Position numbers and translations under genes: made by a program
From: Saccharina japonica
Taxonomy: Eukaryota; Sar; Phaeophyceae; Laminariales; Laminariaceae
Length of the DNA stretch: 64,000 nucleotides
NCBI GenBank assembly: GCA_008828725.1
Contig: MEHQ01001000.1
Span: forward strand, 252,868 to 316,867
Direction: 5' to 3'
Shown here: positions 35,580-48,675 of the stretch, in pieces
Layout: every line of letters starts with the position of its first letter
How positions within the stretch are numbered: the stretch's first letter is position 1
Notes under the pieces: model-generated
Told to the model about the DNA's origin: nothing
The model's input: the letters and a program-made list of their open reading frames with translations, nothing else
Databases searched by the model: none

Positions 35580-38500
35580 ATGGCGGAGGCCTCGCAGACT
35601 TCCAGCGCAAATGCGGCTCAAACACAGGCTCCAACTAAGGCTTCAGTGGTGGTTGACCTTCGCCCATTCTCTGAGCTAAAGACGCGCTTCAAGAAACTCG
35701 TAAGTGGCCTTGTAGAACCAGCAATGTGGACGCGAATGTACTGTTTCCAGCATTGCCTCCAGGATACACTATCCAAACATAGTAGGATCATGAGACGAAT
35801 TCATGAGTTGTACGTAAAGTTCTGTATATACGAGCACAGCAGTGAGTCCAACAGGACATCCTGGCTGCAATTTTACAATTTTTGAACTTGAACCATGGTC
35901 GGACTATTTACGTACGGCACTCGAGCACTCGAGGTACCCACTGGAACCAGATACTTGTTGCACAAGCGACGCACCCACTGGAATACCGACACTATTGATA
36001 TATGAATACCTCCAAAATAGTTACGGTATCAACGAATTGTCTTTACCCTGCTGGCTTTTGAACAGGATGTGGACCGCACAGGAAGCATTGCGGCGCTGGC
36101 GAACAGCAAGGTCTTGCTGGTATACGACCTGGGAAACCCGGACAAGGTGAGCGCAGAAGGCCAGATCCACGTAGCAGCGAGCAAACCCCGTACTTGCAGT
36201 ACGAGTACGAGTGCAGAACGGGTTTTCCTTCAGATCTCACACAAAAAAATATGCCACACTCTGTCCGCAAATATAAGATATTTTTTATACTCACAATAAT
36301 GCTTAAACAGTCCCTATATTTCCGGACAAAGGGGTACACAGCACTACCACTCTGTCCGGAAATGTAAGAAGTTATTGGTACCTTGGTATTAATACTCGTA
36401 AGGTCCTTACGTTTTCGGACAAAAAGGTATTGCGACGTGAAAAATCAACTCAAACCGAAGTCTAAAACCAAGTTGAATGACCTCTCCCCTAGGAAAACAT
36501 CCCAATAATTTAATGCCCTATAAAATGATCCTCACAGGTATAGGATCGGAGCCAGATCCACATGTTTCGCCGCATCCCACGCTCCCATGCTTTTTTTTTT
36601 TTTTTTTTGTCCATCCCATTTATTATCTTCGCACTTCCGTCTTTCTCCCTCCCTAGTCGTAACTCAGATCCGGGGTCACAAAGTAGGCCCCTCTCCCTCC
36701 TCCCCCACTACGGTTCTTGCCTTGCATTTTTATCGCGAGAAGATTTCAGCACTTTCTTCCCTCGTCAACTCTCGTCGAATTTTGCTTACCCACGCTATAA
36801 TATGCGCTCTCGACAGACGGTGTCATTTGAGAATAAAAACCTCCATGGGGAGAATCGAACCCTCGACGTGCAAGAATCAGCAATCAAATGATCAAGATCA
36901 CGGCATGATACTAAGTAATAGAGTTGTATAGTGCACTTGTTGCATGCGATACGCTTGCTCATTACGTAGCGCTTCGTGTTCTTTGCTATATAGCGCGTCG
37001 TAAGCTTTGCTCATTCCTGTTGTTATCCAGGTGTATTCAACCCCCAGGTACCAGCCGTGACTCGCGTACTGTACGTTTTTCGACAGGTTAATTATGAACG
37101 TACCAGGTACGAACGTACTTCCACAAAGCGTACCCCAGCGGTTACATTCGATTGCAATGCACGTGTGCCTGTGTGGAGATCCAATGTAAAATACCAGTAA
37201 TATCGCTCACGGGTGGCTGGTATCGCTGTTCCCTGCCCGTGTTCGCTTGCAGCACCAAAACTTTTTCATCCCCTACAAGCGCGAACTTCACCACGTCAAC
37301 GCTGTAAGGTGGAACCCCCATTACCATTGCCGGGTGCACTTGGCGAGTGCAAAAGGCCGCGACGTCATTGTCTGGCGTCTCGAGGATTCAGCAGCCACGG
37401 GTGTTACGGTGAGTGAGGCCTGCTGCTGTGTACTGTGGTGCACTGATCTATAGTGCTGTACCAGGGTATACGGACTGCTGCGTACGTTGCATACCAGGTA
37501 GGTCCGTCCGCAAGCGTTTTTGACCGCGATGCGCCACTGCCCTACCCTGCGTGTGCGGGAACTGTGCCGGTGGTCGCAACACCCCTCCAATGTCAAAGAG
37601 ACACAGATGAATAGTATCATAATCGTGCATACATATGTACGTATATCCAAGTACGTACAACTGCACCCAGGTTTTTTTAGGACGCACTACCTGGGTTAGA
37701 GTTGGATGATGTTTGCAGTACGACTACTACAAGGGTTACGAGTACTAGAATTCCAGCTATTGCACTAACTCTTAATAGGTCAACACATTTTTCGTGATGG
37801 TGGGACCTCAGCATTTCTGAGAGTCAGAGCTCGGGTACACCAAGCATTACCAGGAATACATATGTCGTCGTGGCACTGGCTGGAACAGCCGTCGACACCA
37901 TTGGCTTTCTGGCGACACGATTATCTTGAGTCAGAAGACAGACAAAACTACCCGCAACACGCCAAGACGTACGCATGATATGCTCGTATACGAAGTACGA
38001 AAACAGCAAATAGTATTGCCAGACTATAACGCGATTATTTTCTTGTAGCCGCATACCAATACTATACCATATAATACAATACCACGTTAAGTCAGGTACT
38101 GCCGTATCTTATACCAGGGATATCACGCCAGGTACTGGTACCATTCCATGTTTCGGTTGATGGGCAGGGACGTGCTTTTTCATATCCGGCATATCGGGTT
38201 GGGTGCAACACCGCCAGGACATGGCTTTGGTATCGTTCTTCGTGTCGAGCCTCGCGTCCTTCTTGGCTTGCCTGTTGGCAGAAGCAAGAAGCTTGGCACC
38301 GGTACTCGTTGTGGACTCGGATTCAATCTGGCGCGAAGCCAGGCGCTGGCCCTCCCAAACTCACAGATTGCTTCCGTTCCACGTGTCGTGCGCAGGAGAC
38401 AATCTTGCGCAAGCACACAAGCGATGTGTCGGATATCAGCTGGTCGCAGCAGGAGGAACACCTACTGGTCTCTGCTAGCCACTCCATCTTCTGCTGGGAT

Positions 38501-41500
38501 ACGAGAGCAGCACAGGTGATGCATAAGCAATGGGTACAATATTTTCGCGTGGCAAAGATGACTGCACACATCTAGCGAGACCTGTGTTCCCTCTTTTCCT
38601 ACCAACGAAGACAAGCAAGTTCTACTTCTACTTCGATATCGCAAAGCACGGCTAGGGGCTGCCTCCGCACACCTACTTGTGTTCTCTGAGCAACATTGCA
38701 TGCCCTCCGCTCAACACAAATGGAAAACTCAGTCGTACCGTCAGCAATACTGCGGCCTCCGCTGCTTGTCGCCCGAGTTCCGCATTGCTTTCGCCGCCGC
38801 TGTGCCCCATGAACTCATCATGAGGTCACCATTGTCATATGTAGACCACCACTACAGTGTGCATAATTTACTATTACATCACCCTTAGGTTGCCACTAGG
38901 TCACCATTGGATCACCATTTACTCACCCTTAACTCACCATTGCGTCTCCAATAGGTCAACCTTGAGCCGTTATTTGCCCACCCTTCAGTTGTAGCGTGTA
39001 CTGCGGGCAACGATGTCAATTACTTGTTTGCTCGCATGCTCTTTCTTCTCCCTGGTGTTTGCTTTGGCAGAGTCCGGTCCAAGAGTGGAAGGTGCCAGGA
39101 GTCTTGACGTCGCACGTCTCCTTCAACCGGAAGAATTCTCATCTTCTCGCCTCCTCGTTTCAAAACCAAGTGTGCATCTGGGATCTGCGAAAGGTAAAGT
39201 TAACCCTTCATTCGTTCGTCCGTTCGTTTATTCGTTCCTTCCTTCCTCTCTGTTCGCTCGTCGACAGCACGCCGCTAATGTACAACATTACTCACACAAA
39301 CCTTGGATTTTTTTGTGGTCGTTGGGGCGTAGGCATGCCGCACTTCCCACTATCATTGGCTCTTGATACTCGTAGCTTCCCATGATCCAGTAACTCAACT
39401 ACTGGCACACGTGAGGTTAGATCCTGAGAGTCCCCACCGTAAGTTGTTCCGCCGTCATTGTGTCGAAGCCCCTCTCCCCCTCCTCCCGTAACGCCGATCG
39501 TTTGCGATGTGCCATGCCATGCCATGCCATGCCATGCCATGCCACGCCATGCGCTTATTAATGCAGGTGCAAAAGCCGGTACTCACGATTCCCGCTCATT
39601 TACCGAAGGATAGTGTGACGAGCCTCGACTGGAGCCACGAAAGGTGCGAGACCAGCTCCGAGGGTTCTCAATCCGCGGCTGGCTTCCTCCTACGCGATAC
39701 CGCCGTGCCGTACGTTTTGAACAATCGTGCGTGATACATACTTCGTATACGAAGTATAAACGAAGTATGTACGGTATATTTCTATAGTTCTGCAGCTAGC
39801 TGCGTATACGGTCCCAAAGTAATAGTCTTGCCTGTAAAACAAAGGGTATTTATGTCGTGTTGGGGGCTATGGTATCGTGCAGTTAATAGCCGCCAAGCGT
39901 ATCAAGCTCCGTCTCGAAAGGGATGCGAGGCTATTGGTCAAATGACCATGGCAAGCAACCAATGAGTACGCCTCCCACCCCCCCCCCCGAATTACGCCCC
40001 CTCGCAGCGAATACGACCTGTTGACCAGCGGTGGTGGCGTCATCAACCTGTGGCGTGTCATTACCGCCACAGCGAAGCAACTCCCGTCTCAACCGTCCCA
40101 ACTAAACCCCTCTGTGGACGGGGAGGGGGCGTTCAGCGTTCTGCAGCACAAACACGTGTGGAGACAACCAATGCAGAAAGTCCTTTTCGCACCGGTCGGC
40201 CAGGTGTGCCTCCAAAATTCGCACGGATCGGGTCCGCTCCCAACCCTATTGTCCTCCCTGACCCGCGAGAACCATGCCATTCGACCGTCATACCATTAAA
40301 CCGTCGTGACATCACACCGTATTGTATCGTACCGTACCGTATCGCATTTGCACAGTGCGAAGGTTAGGTGGAAGTTCGTGTAAATACTCGTAAATTGTAG
40401 AAGCGAATTTAATCGATCTTCGGTGCGGTTTACGTAGCTCTTTACAGAAGAGCCGATCCAACGAGCCTTGCAGTTGATCGGTATATTGGCATTTTATGTT
40501 GCTGATGCATGCACGCGCTCAACGTGCAGGCAGCTATAACGTCGTCGAGGGGGTTCTTCGAAGAGAAACACGAGAGTCAAACCATCAAGATGTGGTCCCT
40601 CGTGCCGGCTCAGCGCTTCCAAATGGTCAACACCTTCGAGGCAGGAAGGGCACGTATTTTGGGGTTGTCGTGGAGGCGAACTACGAATGGTGGATACCAA
40701 GTGGCGAGGTGGGTGTTGTGATGATCGGCGCCGGACAAAAAAAACGTGCTGCGCGATGTTTGTGAGACTCTTGCCATTTGTTCCCGTAACACGTGCACAG
40801 TGTCGCTCATTCTTGTACTGCGCAACACAATCGACTGGGTAAGTGCGCAAAACACATGCTTTGTTTGTTGTTGGCGCATCCCTCTTGACTCGTGTTCCCC
40901 TCTAACTGCGCCGAAACTCTAGCCTGGACGACGCGGACCACTTACGCCTGCACGACTTAGAAGAGCCGCACCATCGGAGCACCGGCGTGGATCTTCCCGC
41001 GGGAGATTCTTCCACCTGGATGGACTCGTACGGTTCCACGGCAGGTCAGGGTTTGGATATAAAAACTGAGTCACAACAACTATGTTGGTGTCATCGTCTG
41101 GCAACTGTAAAGTTAGTGTCGTCGTTTGGCACCGTATTTTGCGTGGCGTGCTTACGTAACGTGTCGTGTTTCGAGAAAATAGGGAACTGCAGCAAGGTTT
41201 TGTCAACAGTGTGCTGTGCTTATGCAATATGACACGCCACAGCACTGCGCTGCTCCTTTTCGCACTGCGTTTTGGCGCTGCGGGTATTCGCACATGGGGG
41301 TACTTCGATGCATGCATACGGAGGTAATTTTTTCACGCGGTCGCGCTTGTGATGCTTCAGCAAGCCAAATACAATTTGGTTGGACAGCTGGTTGTTGTGT
41401 GCGTTCGGGCGCTTTTGTTGACGAAACAGTTGTTGTCTAGCATTTTATGTAGTTTTTGCTTACAGGCTGCAAACATGGGAATACTTCTTATCCGTTGCCC

Positions 41501-44500
41501 GACCACGAGGGAGTAAGCTTTCCCTTTATGAGTGTGTGTGGCTGTGTTAGTGACGACGGAAACCTCTTCTTTTTCGTGGCATCTAGCCAGATTGGCCTTG
41601 TATGTGCGAAGTGAAAGCTACCACTGACGTTCCGGCGCCTTCATCATTGCGTGTCGCGATCAGGGTCTGAATCACTGGAAGGGGTGTCTATGTCCAAGGC
41701 GCCGGCGCTCCGAGACGATATCGTTCCAGTTGTTTGGAGTTTCTCCAAGCTGCAAAGTGCTTCCACGTCCAAGATGATGATAGAAACGGCCGGAGAAGAC
41801 CCTCTCAGAGAGCTCATGCAGGTGCTGTAAACTGCGGAGGAATTATCTTTGTACGCCGAGCACTTTGTATCACGCTTGTGTGTTTTGTTATAATGATCCG
41901 TCTTGGAGCGCTTAAAATGCGTCACATGTAGCGCCATTAAAGGGGGGGGGGGTAGGACGACATACGACGTAGGCGTCGCGCTTGGCCAGTCGCTCAACTA
42001 GGATGCGCTCGCCGAAACATTTTCAGGCAGGTGTGCGTCATTGCTCCGGGACAAACACGCCGGATCTTGGGTAGTTTATCAACTGGCTTCATGTCGTGGG
42101 ACGTCTGTAGAACGCACGTAGGGAACCAAACACGACGGAATGTACTGTCAATAGTAAGCGCAACCCACCTCTTCACAAATGTTGTTGCTCTTCTTCCTCG
42201 TTTCTGAGTGGAAATTCCAATCTTGAAGCCGCTTTTAAGATTTAGGATTGCAGCGGCCCTTGCGTCCTCCCACACTACCGTCGCTTCTGCCCAGATTGAA
42301 AAAATCGCCAACCGCGGGGGGTTCGGTTCTACTTCGAACGTACATGTGGACGCGGCGCAGAAGTCGATCAGCCTTGTCATGCTTGCAAGCGCTGAGGCTA
42401 GGCGACCGCCCAGCGCTAGCGTGGCGCAGCAAATCGGAAGCCGTGGCGGCAGCGACGCGGGGGTAACCGATGCCCATGCGCCAAATGCCCTAGAGTCAGA
42501 CATGACCAAATATGTGGCAGCCGCGCGGCTTCGAGTGACAGCCAAGATTTCGCAAGGGTGAGTAAGAACTTGGACATTGATGAATCGCCCGCTGTCGCGT
42601 CCCTATTCCTAAGTCGTACAGTAGTAGTGCAGTAGTTGAGCCTATACGCCAGGACACGTCTTTCCTCTGTGCCTATAATATCATACTGCCAGCGGTAATT
42701 GGGCGGGTGCAAGGACACCGATCGCCCCGGTGGTCTAACAGTTACCCACAAAGACAGCAAGGTTGAGCTCGGGGGTTCGAGTCTCCGTATGGAGTTTTTT
42801 ATTATCAAAATGACACGAACTGTCGAGAGCGCCTATTATAGCGTGAGTAGGCACTATTCGACGAGAGTCGACGAGGGAAGAAAAGGCTAAAATATTCTCG
42901 CGATAAACAATGCAAGGTACGTACATACCGTAGTGGGGAGGGAGAAGAAGAGCCTACTTAGTGACCCCGGATCTGAGTTACGCCTAAAGAGGGAAAGAGA
43001 AAAGAAGAGCGAAGATAATGAATGGGATGAAGAAACAACAACAACAACAACAAAATGCGCATCCCTCGTGTGACAGAACGTATGTTTTGCGCTGCTCGTC
43101 GTCCTTGTTGGAGACAGGCACCGTTCCAGAGACGAGCACGCGGGCATCCAGCTGGAGTCGGACGAAGGTTACGTACTCGTCACACCCAGCGACCCTTCTT
43201 CCACCACGCATGTGAGCTTTGAGTGCTCTCAATCTCGCATAACCTCCGCCAGAGTGTTGTTCCGCGTCCGTGCCGTGCACTGGCTGGCCCTCGTGGGACG
43301 CAGACACGACCACTTTAGTAGGAGGCTCACGGGCTCATTTTTCGTTGGGGTGCCCCAATTTCCACGTTTCATGGTTGCTGCTTGACTGCTGCCCTCCACG
43401 ATTGACCAGATCCAGGACCCGCTGGATGAGGCGAGTTTGAAGCGAATGCAAGCTGCGGCGGGGGAGATCATGCACCAGGCGCTCAAGTCGCGGCAGCCCC
43501 GCTTGCAGGCGTGCCTCCTTATTCTCAGGCGTGACCTAGAGGAGCGTGTCAGGTGCTTACCACGTGCGCACAATACGGTTTATGCGTTCCGGCCAAGATA
43601 TGTAAGCGCGTTCGCAGAAGAGAGCGTAGGCGCCTTCGGTTGTGGCCTCGTGCTCGCGCAAACGCCGTGCTATCCGCCATATGCTACCGTGGTTGCTTTC
43701 GAGTGCCCAGGTTGTTCATAAATGGGTTTGACACGCGCTTAGACGGAATACGGCACAGGCGCTTTCCCAAAGTCGATTTCTCTACCGATTGTGCTACAGC
43801 GCTATTTTGTTGCAGCGAACGTCCCGACCTTTGCTCACGATCTCACACACGGCGTGAGTGCAGAAGGGCAACTCTCCTTCCAAATATACGAACTACGAGT
43901 TTAGGGTTTTCCGGACATTTCCAAAGCCGCAGTACACGCCTCCGTCGGGTTCTGACCTTGTTCGTGCTGTGTGTATATGTATACGTGCTTGGCTTTTTCG
44001 GAATAATCGAGCGACCAAAATCCTGCAAGCACGCCCGCCTCTGAACCCTTCTTCCGTGTGCGCTTTCATCCAGGGATGTCGCCAACCATGTAGCAGGTGT
44101 GCTTCCAGGAGATGAGCTCAATGACCAGCAAGCGAAGCTTCAGGCAAGTCCACCGTCTTCGACCTCCCAACGGCCAGAACTGGGTTGACTTCGACGCGAT
44201 GCGTAGCTACAGAGTAGCACCGCGGGTTTTTAAAGTGCACCCGGCTGGCTGTTTGCATTCACCCTGGCTGTCCCGCGCTGCTTCTTTCACGCATACTGTT
44301 CTATGCCACAACCATTCCTTCCCCTCGGCAGATAGCCTTCCGCTTCGTACTCGCCAGTGCTATCATAGGGACCGGCTATGCGTTAGAGATGCGTTAGGGA
44401 TGTCGATGTCCGCGGCCGTGGTGTGACACCTGTCATGCCGTTGTTTACAGCAGTGCCTCACCCCCGCGAACGACGCCTCGTTAATCTATCTTCTTCCTTG

Positions 44501-46402
44501 TCCTCTGTTCCGCAGTTGGACTTCGATCGCGAAACGCGAGCGGTCCCGCCAGATTTCCTCGCGGAGGGAGGGGCGCAAGACATGACGCCGGGCGCCGAGA
44601 TGGCCATGGCTCGCCCCGACGAACCGATCGTCCCGTGCCCGCGCCGTTTCGGAGCAACTTTCGCCCCGAACGGCTCGCTCGTCGTGTTTTGCTCGGCGCT
44701 TGCGGTGGTCCGGGCAAGGACCGACGACGGACGCAAGAGCAGCGGGAGCACCCGAAAACAGGTGTGACCTACATAGCCGGAACAGGGTTGGTGTTTGATT
44801 ACCCTGAATCCTGAGACTCCGCATGGACCAGGTTACTTTCGTCCTCGGACTGACATCGCTACTCCAGCAGCGCTTGAATCCCCAACATACTACGTACCTG
44901 GTATGTCGTATATACCTGGTACCGCTGTTGGTGGTGCTGTTGGCGGTGCCGTGTTGCAAGCGTTCGAGGCGGAATCATCAATCATCCAAAACGGTGTGGT
45001 TGGCAGGGTAAGTACAGTAGTTTCGCGGGTATTGTATTGGAGTCAATACTAAAAGCTACCCGACTACCCGGGTATGGTATTACAGCTTTTGGCCGAGCTG
45101 CAGTCGTGCGTCACCGGTAGAAACTGATCTGATTTTGTTTGTTTGTTTTGTGCGATGCCCCGTTGTCTATTTTCGCTATTTTGTTTTTCGCTGTGTGCGT
45201 GGTCATCCCGGGGTGGCGTGGGTGTGGTCGTGTATCTTTTTGTGGCTGTCGTCGAAGGCGTCTTCGGCATATCCTCGCACGTATACGAGCCTGCTGGATT
45301 GCTTGCAGAAGGCCCAGCGAGTGGACATGGAGGAAGACAGCCAAGGAGATGACGATCACCAGCCGCACTTGGACGACTTCATTCGTGACGACGAAAACTG
45401 GTTAAGGTGCAATGAAAACGTTCCTACCCTGTTATTATTTTACAACAGTTCCTAGACCTTGCCTCTGCCCGACTCGTAGCATGCCGTCGGTACACTGTGG
45501 TGCGCGCTTTGCTTTGTTTTGCTTGCTTTGTTCGCTTTGCTTGCCTGCTAATGGCAGCTCTATCAATAGTTGCGTCTGACATTGCTGGCGGTAATGTAGC
45601 GGATGAGGATAAGGACGGGCGCAGCCGCGCAACACACCGCCCTCTCTCTCTAGTGTATGTGCTGGCTTCAGCAACTCGACACCCTCGACCGTCAGGCATC
45701 TCCAAGCACGAGTAACATGGCCGCATTTTATCGCGTGTCTCTCCACCGACGGGTCTGCTCAGGTCGTCGTGGGGGCGCGTCTACGCGCCGGAACACGTGT
45801 GGGAAGGCCAAGACGACGGCATGTTCGACGTGGAGAGATACAGCACCGAGGAGTCCTTCGTAGAAGAAGATGGCGAGGTGCCCCACGGAAACAATGCGAA
45901 CCGCGCAATCGCGACCAGTGTCGGAAGTACCTAAGGAGCTAGTTAGATTCGGTTCATCTGTTAAACGACGGTACAGATAGTGTGGCACCGAGGCAGATAG
46001 GTGGGGTAGGGGCGGTCTTCGCTGCCTCCCGAACGTTGCCCAGTTAGAGCTAGACGTGGTTGCGTTGTTTTATGATATTTTCAGCAACGTGCGTTGGCTG
46101 CGAGCTGTACTTGCATCGACGTTTGGAAATTGCCGATTTCCCTCGCTTGCTGGCATCCTGTTTATCCCTCAACGCCGATTGGTTCAACAGGCTCCGACTT
46201 CACGCGCTCAGGATGATAGCACCCGGTTACCCATAAGCCACCCGGACCATAGCCTGGGAGCAGGCCTGGGAGCACAATCTGACAATGATGCCGTCGACAG
46301 AGAGACGGACGAGGACACGACCGTTGGTACGGACGCGGGCGTTGAGGGAGAACTGCCGTGGACGCCCAAGCCAAAGGAGGTACGGTAGACCAACCACCAC
46401 TA

Positions 46403-46437
<35 letters not shown>

Positions 46438-48644
46438 GTATAATTACTGTGTACCAGGTTACACCTACTCGTAATGCGCACAAAATATGCACCTACTGTA
46501 CACCCACTGTGAATCTACTGTACACCTACTGTACACCTACTGTGGATATACTGCTGTGGGCCTGGCAAGGGCCCTACGTACGTACGTAAACTTATATGGT
46601 CCCTGCGTCAATGGCCGACCACGACGAGCACACCAACTAGACTGCTCATGTTATCCCGGGGAAAGCATCTCGGCTGTAAATGCCCCCGAATATGGGAACA
46701 GGGCGGGCACGATGCTGGCGAACGGGAATCGGACGATAATCTTCTGTAGATTCTACTGCTGTAGCCACGCCGGGAGCCTGACCGTTTTCTTCCTCCCGCG
46801 GCTGTTTGACCTTGGCATGATCTCTCCTTCTAGGTCGGCGGCAGTGGCGGCCAAAGAACATCCGGTGGCCTCTTTTCGACAGTGCTTGTCGGCGCCTCCA
46901 CCCCTCTCTCGTCGTGGCACGCGGCATCTGCTGATCCCTCCCTCCCTCCCTCCCTCCCTTCCTCCCTTCCCCGTCCACGCGTTCCCAACTACCTTGGTAC
47001 CTGGTATGATACAGGTGGTGTTGGTGGACTGCTCTCGGTTCCTGCCTGGATCGGTTTACCTGGCGGCATTCTACAAGTTGGGCCCGCTGCGGCCGCCCGT
47101 TAGGCGCAATGAAGGCAGATTCGCAGTCGCCGAGCCCACCGCCCTGGGAAACCGGAAGGACACAGGAGAGGACAAGATCGATAAGCTCTTCGAACCCCTC
47201 ACGGTGGACAGTTCTACGAGGGCTGACTTCGGAGCCGGGTCTGACATGTGTTCGTCCGGGTGAGAGTCTCTATGCATGATAACACCACAGCCGTCTCCAG
47301 AGGGACAACATAGAATGCGGCGGGACGGTTAATGGGTGTCCTGGTGCGAGCCGCTGTCAACCCTCGTCCTTGTTGCCAAAAAAATATCTCGGGTGGTTTT
47401 TTCCCAAATAACATATTAAGCGGTTGTATCCCCGTCGCCTTTCCGGTATGCGATGAATTTTCTTCGGAAAACTCCGCCTAAGAAAGTTGTCTCGTCAGCG
47501 AGCGAGCGAGCGCGCCGCTACGCACGCTCGGAGGTTTATCTGTGCGTTGTGCGTGCTCGTTTTTCCTGTGCGCTTTAGCGCTACGCACCGTCAGACGAGT
47601 CAGACTCACCGTGCTTCTCTTCCACGACTTCCCGCCCCTTTCACCTACTTTCTGTTTGCGCTGTGTTGTATTGTTGGCGTAAAGGGCTGCGTACTATATA
47701 CCAGTACCGGAGTACATCGTCACACTATACATTTCCGAGGCTCGCCTGTTCTTAAGCTTTCCTTGTTTGTGCCCAAGGCGAGGTTTTATCATCCTTTCTA
47801 ACGCTTCACCCGTGCTCCGCTCGCTCCTGCCCACTCGCGCGCCCCGTACGATCCTGTAGCGGACGTTCGCGCCGAAATTCGCTGGTGTTCGGCTCAAGCC
47901 TCAGCCTCGCAACAGGGCTTCCCCCTCCGCTCTCAATTATACAGCGAGGGGTGTCCGCAACTCAAGATAGTGCAGGGAGGGGCGTGGGAGTTATGGCGAG
48001 GAGGCCCAGCGTAGACCTTTCTCAGGTACATCTAATACCGCCCGGACGCTTTTGCGTGTATTTTTGTAAGCTGCTGTCGGGAGTATAGCCGGTATGATAG
48101 CCGGCAGGTTTCATGACCGCATGGGAAGAGGCACGCTATTTATAGCTACGGCTGGGCCCCTCTGCCGCTACTGCTGTTGTTACAACTGCTACTACAACTG
48201 CTACTACTACTACTACTACTACTATTAATGTTACGGCTACTTCCGCAACTACTTGTAGTTCGACTATTTATAGTGTATCTGCACATTGCACGATAGCTTC
48301 AACTCGCCCACCTCGCCAACACCTTGTCCAATCAACCAACCCATCGTTCATAATCCTTCACGCTCAGAACACACCGGGCCTTAACAGACAAAAACAGTGG
48401 GAGTCCTCACCCGACTTCAAGACGATGCGCGCCAACGCGAGGAGCACAGGGTCGGGCTTGAGAGGACCGCGGGGAGTACAGGGGGCCCCTGGAGCCGGCA
48501 TGGTCGTGGGTTCGCCGGGATTCATCGGAGGGAGCCCGGGACGATGGGAGCTTACAAAGGCCATGCAGCGGATGGGTTCAAGGACCAGCAGCGTCGACGA
48601 GGTTGTTGTCGGCAGCCCGCACCACCGCCACCAGGCGAGAGACG

Positions 48645-48675
<31 letters not shown>

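Noticed and set aside
39737..39765. loxP-like palindrome (atacttcgtatacgaagtat)
   Set aside because: Two loxP-like arm halves abut without the 8-bp spacer, and tacgta/cgtatacg palindromes are common throughout this genome. Chance resemblance.
41466..41612. Candidate WDR59 exon with open frame (SFPFMSVCGC... DDGNLFFFV)
   Set aside because: No donor gives a phase compatible with both neighbours, whereas exon 9 joins exon 10 (41,664) directly in frame. Left out, though a skipped or relic exon is possible.
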